59,184 nt of DNA from Chloroflexota bacterium (GTDB lineage Bacteria; Chloroflexota; Dehalococcoidia; UBA2979), in the NCBI GenBank assembly GCA_026713865.1, contig JAPONQ010000002.1, forward strand, positions 1 to 59,184. The letters are read 5' to 3'. Made by a program: the position numbers and the translations under genes. Positions 1-7,563 of the stretch are shown in pieces (position 1 is the stretch's first letter; each line of letters begins with the position of its first letter). The notes under the pieces are model-generated. The model was not told the DNA's origin. It searched no databases and worked only from the letters and a program-made list of their open reading frames with translations.

Positions 1-240
1 GCCGCGTCGGCGGCGGAGGACGACGGCCCCCCCGACCGCGAGGCCGCCGCACCGGCGGCGGAGGACGACGGCCCCCCCGACCCCCAGGCCGCTGCGCCGG
101 GGGGGGGGGGGGGCGGGGTGGGGGGGGCGCTCGTCCGCCGCCGCCGGCGCGGCGGCCTCGCGGTCGGCGGGGCCGTCGCCCTGCGCCGCCGGCGCGGCGA
201 TCTCGCGGTCGGCGGGGCCGTCGTCCTCTGCCGCCAGCGC
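1..240. repeat. 45-bp coding repeats in head-to-head inverted arrangement around a G-run
   Basis: Positions 10-54 and 55-99, read on the plus strand, each encode a 15-residue unit AAEDDGPPDREAAAP or a close variant. Positions 234-190 and 189-145, read on the minus strand, encode the same unit (AAEDDGPADREIAAP and AAQGDGPADREAAAP). The two arms meet at a run of fifteen G at 99-113 followed by further G tracts to 127. The minus-strand arm belongs to the gene ending here. The plus-strand arm looks like the same repeat array turned around, so this is either a fold-back at an assembly or sequencing end or a real inverted duplication. Confidence 0.8.
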
Positions 241-1011
241 GGCGGGGGCCTCGGAGCGGCGGTGCCGGCGGCCCCCGCGCCGGCCGCGGCGACGGCGCCG
301 CGAGGTCTCCTCCGCCGCCTCGTCACCCTCGACCGGGAGCGTCACCTCCGGGGGCACGACCGACGCACCGTCCGCATCCGGCTCGCCACCACCAGGCTCC
401 TCCGCGGCGTCCTCATCCGGCGGCGTCTGCCTGTGCGGCGCCTCCACGGCCGGCAGGTAGCGCCGGCCTCCGACCAGGATCACGCGATTCGTCGTACGCA
501 GCCCCGGCGGGGGACGGCGCCGCACCGGGAGCGATCCGTCGCCGCCCTCGGCGGCCGGGCGGAACGCGACGTCCTCGGGAAGCGGAGCCTCCAGCGCTCG
601 ATCCCGGCGCCGGCGACGGTCACCGAGGCCGCGAACCGGGCCGCTCCCGCGCCGTCGTGCGTCCCCGCCGCCGCCGTCCCGGCCGCCGGGCGGGCGGGCG
701 GGCGCCGGCGCGGACCGTGCGGCGTCCTCGGCCGGAGGGCGCTGCTCCGGTCGCGTCGCGGGGGCTTCGGCCCCGGGCCCGGCGCCGTTGGTCGCGCCGG
801 CGGCGCGACCGCCGCGCCCCCGGCCACCCCGCCGGCCTCGCCGCCGGCGTTTGCGGGCGCCCTCCTCGGGCACCGCGGCGTCCGAGGCGGTGGTGGCGGT
901 GGTGGTGGTGGCGGCGGCGGACGGGCCCCCCGAGGCCGGGCCGCCCGGGGGCTGCTCCTGATCCGCGCCGGGATGCGCGACGCGAGAGAGGATGCGCCGC
1001 AGCGCCTTCAC
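118..1011 (-). CDS. Arg/Gly/Ala-rich low-complexity protein, 3' end lost in fold-back repeats
   Basis: A frame opens with GTG at 1011 and runs without a stop to the G-run near 118. The N-terminus is short and basic (VKALRRILSRVAHPG). It is followed by a Thr/Ala stretch, two arginine-glycine clusters (RKRRRRGRRGGRGRGGRAAG and RRRRRGRRGGRRHRR), one ordered-looking patch (TTNRVILVGGRRYLPAVEAP) and then 15-residue acidic/proline repeats. Such alternating basic and acidic disorder is seen in the tails of RNA-binding proteins, including some RNase E/G proteins, but no catalytic domain is visible, so I name no function. It lies downstream of purU on the same strand; a -10-like TATCAT is at 1134-1129. 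The stop is not present in a trustworthy frame. The opposite strand also stays open here, but only through composition. Confidence 0.5.
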
Positions 1012-1139
1012 GGTCGGCGCGCCTGAACAGGGGCGGCGCTGCCGCCGCGCGCGTCGGGGAGAACGTCGTGGTCGAGGGGCGCGCTGGCCGGTCGCGGCGC
1101 GCGGCCCGGGGACTGGGTCATCCGCTACATGATAGCAGG

Positions 1140-1160
1140 CTGCGCGCCTATGGCGCGCAG
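1140..1160 (-). terminator. Perfect 9-bp hairpin just after purU
   Basis: The sequence CTGCGCGCC-TAT-GGCGCGCAG is a perfect 9-bp stem with a 3-nt loop. It starts 3 nt after the purU stop codon. No U-tract follows on the minus strand, so it may be a Rho-type or RNA-stabilising hairpin rather than a classical intrinsic terminator. Confidence 0.5.
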
Positions 1161-1163
1161 CCG

Positions 1164-2045
1164 CTAGCGGAGGACGATCACGCGGCGGCCATGCACGAAG
1201 ATGCGATCCTCCGCGTGCCACCGCACCGCCCGGGCGAGCACGGAACGCTCCACCTCCCGCCCGATGCGCACCAGATCCTCGAAGAGGTCCCGATGCGTGA
1301 TGCGGGCGACGTCCTGCTCGATGATCGGCCCCTCATCGAGTTCCTCGGTCGCGTAGTGGGCGGTGGCCCCGATGACCTTCACGCCCCGCTCGAAGGCCTG
1401 CCGGTACGGCGCGGCGCCCGGGAAGGCCGGCAGAAACGAGTGGTGGATGTTGATCACCCGCGAGGGGTAGCGATCGAGGAAGTCACGGGAGAGCACCTGC
1501 ATGTAGCGCGCAAGCACGACGAGGTCGATGTCCTCGCCCAGCGCCTCCAGCATCGCGCGCTCCTGCTCCTCCCTCGTCCCGGGGGTGACGGGGAGGTGCT
1601 CGTAGCGGACCCCGAAGGCCTCCACCTGCCCGCGCAACAGGTCGTGGTTGGAGACGACGACGGGAATCTCTATCGGGAGATGGCCCCGGCTCCAGCGCCA
1701 GAGCAGCTCGAGCAGGCAGTGCTCGGCGCGCGAGACGAGCACGGCGACTCGCTGACGGCGGGCGGCATCGACGAGGCGCCACTCCATCCCGAAGGCGCCG
1801 GCGACCTCCTCGGAGAAGCCGCGAGCCACCTCGTCGAGGGGCGCCTCGACCCGTGCCGGGTCGATCTCCGCACGCACGAAGTAGCGGGACGCCTCGCCCG
1901 CCCCGGCGTCCTGCGTCACGTGCTGGTCGGCCTGCACGATGTTGGCGCCGTGCCGCGCCAGGTAGGAGAAGACGGTCGCGTTGATACCCGGCCGGTCGCG
2001 GCAGTGGGCGACCAGGCGCCAGAGCTCGTTCTCCCCCGCGGCCAT
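1164..2045 (-). CDS. purU: Formyltetrahydrofolate deformylase PurU
   Basis: Hydrolyses 10-formyl-THF to formate plus THF, which balances one-carbon pools and supplies formate. The 293-residue length fits the family. An N-terminal ACT-type domain (about 1-85) precedes a formyltransferase fold. The catalytic region reads NIHHSFLPAFPGAAPY, with VIGATAHYATEELDEGPII following and carrying the conserved His/Asp context. A TAGAAT hexamer ends exactly 6 nt before the ATG at 2045, so the gene probably has its own leaderless transcript although it lies 51 nt downstream of the selenoprotein gene. A strong hairpin follows the stop. The assignment is secure. Confidence 0.96.
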   Translation of the reverse strand: MAAGENELWRLVAHCRDRPGINATVFSYLARHGANIVQADQHVTQDAGAGEASRYFVRAEIDPARVEAPLDEVARGFSEEVAGAFGMEWRLVDAARRQRVAVLVSRAEHCLLELLWRWSRGHLPIEIPVVVSNHDLLRGQVEAFGVRYEHLPVTPGTREEQERAMLEALGEDIDLVVLARYMQVLSRDFLDRYPSRVINIHHSFLPAFPGAAPYRQAFERGVKVIGATAHYATEELDEGPIIEQDVARITHRDLFEDLVRIGREVERSVLARAVRWHAEDRIFVHGRRVIVLR

Positions 2046-2051
2046 GGCACG

Positions 2052-2057
2052 ATTCTA
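2052..2057 (-). promoter_or_regulatory. -10 element of leaderless purU promoter
   Basis: TAGAAT is followed by CGTGCC and then the ATG of purU. The six-base gap matches the expected distance from a -10 to the transcription start, so the mRNA would begin at or within a base or two of the start codon. No good -35 is visible. Confidence 0.6.
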
Positions 2058-2096
2058 CCGCCGGCGGTGCCCCGGCATCCCCGCGGCGCGCCGGGT

Positions 2097-3104
2097 CTAG
2101 CCGGCCGGCGGGCGTCCCGGCACCAGCGGCGCGGTCGCAGCCTCGAGGCGCAGCCGCCCCGTGCGGGGGATGTAGCACTCGCTCTCGGAGCAGGCCTGGT
2201 AGCTCACCTCGACGTCGAGCGGCACCGTCCCCTCGCGACTGCGGCTGACCAGCGGCACCACGACCTCGATCTCGCCGCTGAAGCCCGCGAACTCCACGTC
2301 CAGTCCCCGGACGCGATAGGGCTCGGTTGCCGGGTAGAGCGCCTCCGAGACGTCGAGCGGCGACGCCGAGCCGACGGTCACGGTCGTCGGATAGAAGCCG
2401 GCGGGGGCCGGCCGGCCGTAGAGGTGGAGCCCCGGCCGGGGCTCCAGCCGGACCACGAGATCGACGACCTGGCCGAAGCGGAATGAGGGAGCCTCGAGCG
2501 TCGCCGTGATGCCGACCGAGCCGTCGTCCGAGCGGGCGCTCGGCCAGGAGTCGGGCGCCGCCCGTCCCCCCAGGCGTCGAACGAGCGCCGCCCCGGCCTC
2601 GCGGACGCGGTGCGAGGAGTGGAAGAACTTCTGCTCGACGCGGCCGTCGCTCGCCACGAGGTAGGAGCCGGGGATGGGGATGCCGTGGTGCTCCTCCCCC
2701 GGGGCGATCTCCGGGTTGAGGATCCCGTAGCGGCGGATCACCCGCGAGCCCCGGTCCGCGAGCAGCGGGTATTCGATGCCGTGCTCGGCCGCGAAGGCGG
2801 CGAGCGCGTCCGGGGGGTCGTAGCTGACCGCCAGCGGGAGGATCCCCGCCGCGGTGAGGTCCGGGAGGCGTCGTTGCAGCTCCACGAGCTGCGTGCGGCA
2901 GAACGGTCACCAGCGAGCGGAGCGGTGGAAGACGACGAGCGCGCGTGAGCGGCGCAGCACGCGCGAGAGCGTCACGGTCAGCCCGCGCTGGTCCGGGAGC
3001 GCGAAGTCGGGGACGGGCTCGCCGACCGCGGGCCCGGTGGACAGGTCGCCCGGCGCCCCCACCGGGGTGCCCGAGCCGTCGTGCGCACCGGTCGCCTCGC
3101 CCAT
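2097..3104 (-). CDS. Selenocysteine peroxiredoxin fused to a DsbD-alpha-like domain (in-frame TGA = Sec66)
   Basis: One continuous frame of 335 residues if TGA at 2909-2907 is decoded. The upstream part ends PDFALPDQRGLTVTLS...VVFHRSARW. The codons are then TGG-TGA-CCG-TTC-TGC, and the frame continues RTQLVELQRRLPDL. This is the AhpC/TSA active site in which W-C-P-x-C is normal, so TGA sits exactly at the peroxidatic Cys and gives U66-P-F-C69. The thioredoxin fold continues with GIEYPLLADRGSRVIRRYGI. Residues about 195-330 resemble the DsbD N-terminal domain, with YQACSESECYIP (C305, C310). The ATG at 3104 has GGGGAGG upstream. A hairpin fitting a bacterial SECIS follows the TGA. Likely role: thiol peroxidase or disulfide exchange, possibly at the cell surface, though no signal peptide is clear. 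No selA/B/C/D gene lies in this window. The alternative is a nonsense-disrupted gene, which the hairpin and intact frame argue against. Confidence 0.82.
2876..2909 (-). promoter_or_regulatory. SECIS-like hairpin directly 3' of in-frame UGA
   Basis: After UGA (2909-2907) there are 21 nt up to an apical loop GUG (2885-2883). The loop is closed by a perfect 7-bp stem, GCAGCUC (2892-2886) paired with GAGCUGC (2882-2876). A short stem just 3' of UGA with G then U at the start of the apical loop is what SelB recognises in bacterial SECIS elements. The stem also encodes residues of the peroxiredoxin, as expected. Confidence 0.75.
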
Positions 3105-3200
3105 CGCCCCGCCCCGCCTCCCCGGCCGCGCTAATCCTCGCACGTCCCGCGCGCGTGCCGCACCCGGCCGCGCGCAGGCGACGACCGCGGCCCGTGCCGG

Positions 3201-3206
3201 TACCCT
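3201..3206 (+). promoter_or_regulatory. -10 element of leaderless globin promoter
   Basis: TACCCT, then six bases (CGGGGC), then GTG at 3213. The spacing equals that seen at purU, thrB and others in this window and selects GTG 3213 over GTG 3216 as the start. Confidence 0.55.
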
Positions 3207-3212
3207 CGGGGC

Positions 3213-3878
3213 GTGGTGACGCCGGGGCCGGGGCTGTGCGGGACCTGCCGCTTCGCACGCGCCGTCGTGAACGACCGGGGCGCCCGCTTCGTGCGCTGCG
3301 GCCGCGCCGACGACGACCGATCCTTCCCCCGCTACCCGACGCTCCCGGTCCGCGAGTGCGGAGGCTTCACGCCCTCGTCCGGCGAGCCGGCTGCACACCC
3401 TCCCGCGGGCACGATCGCGCTCGCCCCGGCGGAGGCGGCGGGCGCCGCGGACCCGGCGCCCCGGCGCGATGCGACGCTGTTCGAGCGCATCGGCGGGCGT
3501 GCCGCCGTCGAGCGCCTCGTGGCCGAGTTCTACGCCCGGATCGAGCGCGACCCCGAGCTCCGCCCGCTCTTCCCCCCGGATCTGGGGCCGGGACGCGAGA
3601 AGCAGGCGCTCTTCCTCGAGCAATGGCTCGGCGGCGAGCCGCGCTACAGCGCGCTCTACGGCCACCCGCGGCTCCGGAGGCGCCATTTCCCCTTCGTGAT
3701 AGACGAGCGGGCCGTGGGCCGCTGGCTGCGTCACATGGCCGAGGCGATGCGCGCCGCCGGCATCGCCGACGCGGAGCGGGCCGAGATCCTTCGCGGCCTC
3801 GGGCCACTCGCCCACCACATGGCGAACGCCGGGGACGACGTGCCGCGGGCGCCCCTGGAGGAGACGCGTCTCTCCTGA
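3213..3878 (+). CDS. Zinc-finger / truncated haemoglobin (group II-like) fusion
   Basis: 221 residues. The first 50 carry four cysteines (C9-x2-C12, C29, C49) spaced like a small zinc-binding module. After an Ala/Pro linker, residues about 90-205 form a truncated globin: LFERIGGRAAVERLVAEFY, then PRYSALYGHPRLRRRHFPF with H158 as the proximal haem ligand, and LGPLAHHMAN at the end. Group II truncated globins bind O2 or handle NO and peroxide; the function here is not fixed by sequence. It is divergent from the selenoprotein peroxiredoxin, which fits an oxidative-stress setting, and convergent with ubiE. The globin call is firm. The metal site is inferred from cysteine pattern only. Confidence 0.88.
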   Translation: MVTPGPGLCGTCRFARAVVNDRGARFVRCGRADDDRSFPRYPTLPVRECGGFTPSSGEPAAHPPAGTIALAPAEAAGAADPAPRRDATLFERIGGRAAVERLVAEFYARIERDPELRPLFPPDLGPGREKQALFLEQWLGGEPRYSALYGHPRLRRRHFPFVIDERAVGRWLRHMAEAMRAAGIADAERAEILRGLGPLAHHMANAGDDVPRAPLEETRLS

Positions 3879-3906
3879 CCGGGCTCGCCCGGATCTCCCC
3901 CGGGCG

Positions 3907-4677
3907 CTAGCGGGGGCCGCGCTCCGCCAGGTGCAACGAGACGCCCCCGAGGGCGAGCAGGCGCACCTCCGAGACGCGGAACCCGGCCCGGCGGACCGCC
4001 GCGGTCAGCTCCCGCGCGGAGAGGAACCGCCCCACCGACTCCGGCAGGTAGCTGTAGGCCTCGTGGTGCCCGGAGACGAGGCGGCCGAGCAACGGGACGA
4101 CGCCACCCATGTAGATCCGTCCCGCGCGGGCGAGCGGGCCGCCCTCCATGCGGGGCAGGTCGAGTATCGCCAGGCGACCCGAGGGCCGCAGCACGCGGTA
4201 GGCCTCCGAGAGCGCAGCGGAAAGGTCGGGAATGTTCCGCGCCACGAAGGCGGAGCACCAGGCGTCGAGGGAGCCCGAGGCGAGCGGGAGGGCTGTGGCG
4301 TCGGCGACGGCGAACGAGACGCCGCCGCCCGCCGCTCCCGAGCGCCGCGCCGCCTTCTCCCGGGCGCGCTGCACCATCGGCGCGGCGAAATCGACGCCCA
4401 GCACGCCCCCGGCGCCGGCCGCGGCGCAGGCGAAGGCAAGGTCGCCGGTCCCGCATCCGACGTCGACGACCCGGTCGCCCGGCCTCACCAGGGCGCGCGC
4501 GGTGAGCCGGCGCCAGGCCTGGTGGCGGCCGCCGGTCATGAGCGCGTTCACGACGTCGTAGCGGGGCGCGATGCTCGCGAACATCGCCCGCACGTAACGC
4601 GCCCGGTCCACCCCCGGATCGAAGGCCCCCGGCCGCGCCCGGCCGCGCTCGTCGGCACCCCGCGGTGGCAGTTCCAT
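3907..4677 (-). CDS. ubiE: UbiE/MenG-family quinone C-methyltransferase
   Basis: 256-residue SAM-dependent methyltransferase. It begins FDPGVDRARYVRAMFASIAP with RYDVVNALMTGG, the hallmark N-terminus of UbiE/MenG. The SAM motif I is VVDVGCGTGDLAF, followed by LGVDFAAPMV, and the family-specific FVARNIPDL and YRVLRPSGRLAILDLPR. It should methylate demethylmenaquinone to menaquinone. ATG 4677 has GGGGAG six bases upstream; the frame extends further 5' but that part has no methyltransferase character. It is divergent from nurA. I cannot tell menaquinone from ubiquinone use by sequence alone, but menaquinone is likelier in this kind of bacterium. Confidence 0.93.
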   Translation of the reverse strand: MELPPRGADERGRARPGAFDPGVDRARYVRAMFASIAPRYDVVNALMTGGRHQAWRRLTARALVRPGDRVVDVGCGTGDLAFACAAAGAGGVLGVDFAAPMVQRAREKAARRSGAAGGGVSFAVADATALPLASGSLDAWCSAFVARNIPDLSAALSEAYRVLRPSGRLAILDLPRMEGGPLARAGRIYMGGVVPLLGRLVSGHHEAYSYLPESVGRFLSARELTAAVRRAGFRVSEVRLLALGGVSLHLAERGPR

Positions 4678-4762
4678 CGGCGCTCCCCGCCGCTCCAGCC
4701 TACGGGGAAGCGGGCGCGCCGGGGAGGCGGGCCGCCGACCGGACCCTCCGCCCCGCTCCGCG

Positions 4763-4768
4763 TATACT
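4763..4768 (+). promoter_or_regulatory. -10 element upstream of the nurA-herA-sbcDC operon
   Basis: TATACT lies in the gap between divergent ubiE and nurA, about 55 nt upstream of the nurA ATG. No convincing -35 hexamer is visible 16-18 nt upstream. Confidence 0.5.
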
Positions 4769-4822
4769 CCGGCCATCCCGACCTCTCCCCGTCCGGCCGG
4801 CTCCCCGGCGTGGTGGTGCCAG

Positions 4823-5824
4823 ATGGCGCTCAGGCTCCTTCCCTGGGCCTCCGAGTTCGGGGCCGGCATCGAGGCGGCCGTCGATCCCGCGCCGCCGCAG
4901 GCCGCCGAGGTCGACGCGGGCGTCGAGCACTCGCGATGGGGTGCCGTCGCCCCGGCCGACCGGGAGCCGCGGGCGCTACGCATCGTCGACGGCGTCCGCC
5001 GCGTGGAGGCACACGCCATGGAGGACGGGGCGGCGGCCGAACCGGACGGCGAGGGACCGGCACTGGGGCTCTTCGGCTCGCTCGCCGTCGGCGCCGTCGC
5101 GGTCGAGCCCGGCGCGCCGGCGCGGATCCTCGAGTCGACGATCCGGCTCGAGCGCTGCTACGTGGCGACGTCGGCCGATGCAACGGGGCGTGTGCTGCCG
5201 GCGGGGCGGTCCGAGCTGCGCTTCCGGCCGCGGCACGCGCCGAACGCCTCGACGCCCCGCGACCTCGTCGCCGCCCTGAATCGGGCGATGCTGGACGAGG
5301 AGGCGGTGCTCGCCGCCGAGCTCTCCGCGGCCGGCGAGGCGCTCGTGCTGGTCGACGGCCCGCTGCGGCGGCGGCGGCCGGGCGAGCGCGCCGTCGGCTA
5401 CGTGAAGCGCATCCACCAGTGGTACGTGGGGCCCGCCGAGCGCGCGGTGGCGGAGGCGCTCGCCGTCGGCGAGCGCACGCCGCTGTTCCGCATCGAGGAC
5501 CGGCGGGAGGCGGGCCGGTACGCCTGGTACGCACGTACGGCCGCGCTCGCCTCCCGCTTCCACCCGCTCGCGGGCGTGGTGCGCATGGAGTGTGACGGAG
5601 ACCTCCCCGTCGCCGCCGCCTCGCACCTCGCCGACGACGCGACCTCCGCGCTCCCGCGGCTCGTGCCGACCGCGGCCCGCGACCCCCGGGCCCCGCAGAA
5701 CCTGCTGCCGGTCGGGGCGCTGGAGCGAGCGCTCACCCACCGCCTCGGGGACCGCCGCCGGGTGCGCCGCATTCTCATCGCCTCCGTCGGCGACGAGGCC
5801 GCCCTCGCGGAGCGTTCGGCGTGA
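4823..5824 (+). CDS. nurA: NurA-domain nuclease
   Basis: 333 residues. NurA is a toroidal 5'-3' nuclease that works on DNA threaded through the HerA hexamer during end resection. The N-terminal motif ALRIVDGVRRVEAHAM carries the acidic metal ligand (IVDG). The C-terminal motif FHPLAGVVRMEC fits the conserved NurA end motif with Arg and Glu. The middle region has YVKRIHQWYVG, and overall similarity is low as usual in this family. It overlaps herA by the 4-nt GTGA junction at 5821-5824, which strongly supports partnership. Identification rests on these motifs plus position next to HerA. Confidence 0.82.
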   Translation: MALRLLPWASEFGAGIEAAVDPAPPQAAEVDAGVEHSRWGAVAPADREPRALRIVDGVRRVEAHAMEDGAAAEPDGEGPALGLFGSLAVGAVAVEPGAPARILESTIRLERCYVATSADATGRVLPAGRSELRFRPRHAPNASTPRDLVAALNRAMLDEEAVLAAELSAAGEALVLVDGPLRRRRPGERAVGYVKRIHQWYVGPAERAVAEALAVGERTPLFRIEDRREAGRYAWYARTAALASRFHPLAGVVRMECDGDLPVAAASHLADDATSALPRLVPTAARDPRAPQNLLPVGALERALTHRLGDRRRVRRILIASVGDEAALAERSA

Positions 5825-7527
5825 GCGCGGCGGAGAGGGCGGTCGCCGGCGAGGGCGTCGGGCTCGTGATCGGGACCGCATCGCAGCCCGCGACGCCGCT
5901 CGGCTTCTGGCTCTACGTGGACCCCGCGCGCACGCTGCAGCTCGACGACGTCGTGCACGTCGCGCACGAGCTGCCGGAGGGCGACCGGGTCGACCTCTAC
6001 GGGATCGTCGACGAGCTCACCGCCGTTCACGAGGGAGTCTCCTTCGACTCCGACGTGCGGCTCGTCGCCGACGGCGTGCTGCCGGCCGACACCGCCGTCA
6101 CCGCCCACGTGGCGGTCACGCGCGTCGCCCCCGAGATCTACACGCCCCCGCTCCCCGGGCGGGTGGCGCACCGCGCGCGCGGCGAGAGCCGCGACCGCGC
6201 GCTCTCCTTCGACCGCATGGAGCAGCACGTCCCCCTCGGGCTCTCCCGGGGCGGCGAGCCCATCGTCGGCAACCTCGCCTTCCTGGACGGGCGCCGCGGC
6301 GCGCACGTCAACATCTCGGGCGTCTCCGGCGTGGCGACCAAGACCTCCTACGCCGTCTTCCTCCTGCACGCGCTCTTCCGCAGCGACGCGCTCGGCGCCC
6401 TCGCCCCCAACGCCCGCGCCCTCATCTTCAACGTCAAGGGGGAGGACCTCCTCTTCCTCGACCGCCCGGGGCCCCAACTCGACGACGACGAGCGTGAGCG
6501 CTACCGCTCCCTCGGCCTCCCCCCCGAGCCCTTCTCCTCCGTCGCCCTCTACGCCCCGGCCCGGCGCGGCGAGCACCCGATCCCGGACACCGGATCGCGG
6601 ATGGAGGGGGTGACCGGCTTCTTCTGGACGCTGCGCGACTTCTGCGCGCGCCGGCAGCTGCGCTTCCTCTTCACCGAGGCCGACGATGAGCGGACCCAGC
6701 TCGGCACCGTCATCGATGCGGTCGAGCGCCAGCTCGCGCTGGCGGCGCGGCTCTCGCTCCCCGTGGAGGCGCCCGACGTCGAGATCGGCGGACTGCGCAT
6801 CCGCGACTTCGAGTCGCTGGTCGAGGCGATCTCGCAGCAGACCGACGAGGCCGAGGGCGGGACCTGGGCGAGGCGGGCCGCGCCCGCGACCGTCCAGGCC
6901 TTCCTGCGGCGGCTCGAGGCGTCGGTACCCCACGTCGGCCACCTCCTGCGGGGCGGGGGCGAGGCGGATCCCGGGCGCCACCGCATCGACTGGTCCCGCG
7001 AGCAGGTCACCGTCGTCGACCTGCACCGCCTCCACGACCGCGCGCAGCGCTTCGTCGTCGGGGCGCTCCTCTCGGAGGTGCTCGAGGCCCGCGAGGGGCT
7101 GAGCGCGGCGGGGTCCGCGGCGCCGGTCTTCGTCGTGCTCGACGAGCTCAACAAGTACGCCCCGCGCGAGGGGCGCAGCCCGATCAAGGAGCGCATCCTC
7201 GACATCGCCGAGCGCGGGCGATCGCTGGGGATGATCCTGATCGGCGCGCAGCAAACCGCCTCCGAGGTCGAGCCGCGCGTGGTGGCGAACTGCTCCTTCC
7301 GTGTGGTCGGGCGCCTCGACGCCGCGGAGGCGCAGCGCGGCGAGTACGGCTTCCTGACGCAGGCGGCGCGCGCGCGAGCCCACCTGCTGACACCGGGAAC
7401 GATGATCGTGCAGCAACCGGAGATCCCGGTGCCGCTCCTGCTCCAGTTCCCGCGGCCGGCGTGGGCGACGCGCCCCTCGGAGGCGGCGGCGCCGGCAGGC
7501 GATCCCTTCGCGCGCTTCGATACCTGA
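5821..7527 (+). CDS. herA: HerA-like DNA-translocating ATPase (DUF87 family)
   Basis: 568 residues. Expected to be a hexameric motor that feeds DNA to NurA. An N-terminal beta-rich HAS-like domain (1-120) is followed by the ATPase core. The P-loop region at about 164-175 reads ISGVSGVATKTSY, so Thr replaces the usual Gly before the Lys and spacing is shifted. Walker B is VFVVLDELNKYAP at about 435-448, and a sensor-like LIGAQQTASEVEPRVVANC follows. The C-terminus has LTPGTMIVQQPEIPVPLLLQFPRPAW. The start GTG 5821 overlaps the nurA stop. I recall this ATKTS variant from HerA-like proteins of other bacterial phyla, so it may define a subfamily. Confidence 0.87.
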   Translation: MSAAERAVAGEGVGLVIGTASQPATPLGFWLYVDPARTLQLDDVVHVAHELPEGDRVDLYGIVDELTAVHEGVSFDSDVRLVADGVLPADTAVTAHVAVTRVAPEIYTPPLPGRVAHRARGESRDRALSFDRMEQHVPLGLSRGGEPIVGNLAFLDGRRGAHVNISGVSGVATKTSYAVFLLHALFRSDALGALAPNARALIFNVKGEDLLFLDRPGPQLDDDERERYRSLGLPPEPFSSVALYAPARRGEHPIPDTGSRMEGVTGFFWTLRDFCARRQLRFLFTEADDERTQLGTVIDAVERQLALAARLSLPVEAPDVEIGGLRIRDFESLVEAISQQTDEAEGGTWARRAAPATVQAFLRRLEASVPHVGHLLRGGGEADPGRHRIDWSREQVTVVDLHRLHDRAQRFVVGALLSEVLEAREGLSAAGSAAPVFVVLDELNKYAPREGRSPIKERILDIAERGRSLGMILIGAQQTASEVEPRVVANCSFRVVGRLDAAEAQRGEYGFLTQAARARAHLLTPGTMIVQQPEIPVPLLLQFPRPAWATRPSEAAAPAGDPFARFDT

Positions 7528-7563
7528 CGCCGCCGGCCCGGGGGCCGAGCGGGAGGAGGCAGA

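Noticed and set aside
1-240. CRISPR array at the left edge
   Set aside because: The units are contiguous 45-bp coding repeats without spacers and in both orientations.
657-2486. A 609-codon plus-strand frame
   Set aside because: It is antisense to the low-complexity gene and purU, with arginine-rich shadow composition.
2097-3818. Two separate minus-strand genes split at 2907 (a short DsbD-like protein and a long unknown one)
   Set aside because: The two halves are in the same frame and together make a full peroxiredoxin active site around the TGA. The upper frame beyond 3104 is antisense to the globin gene.
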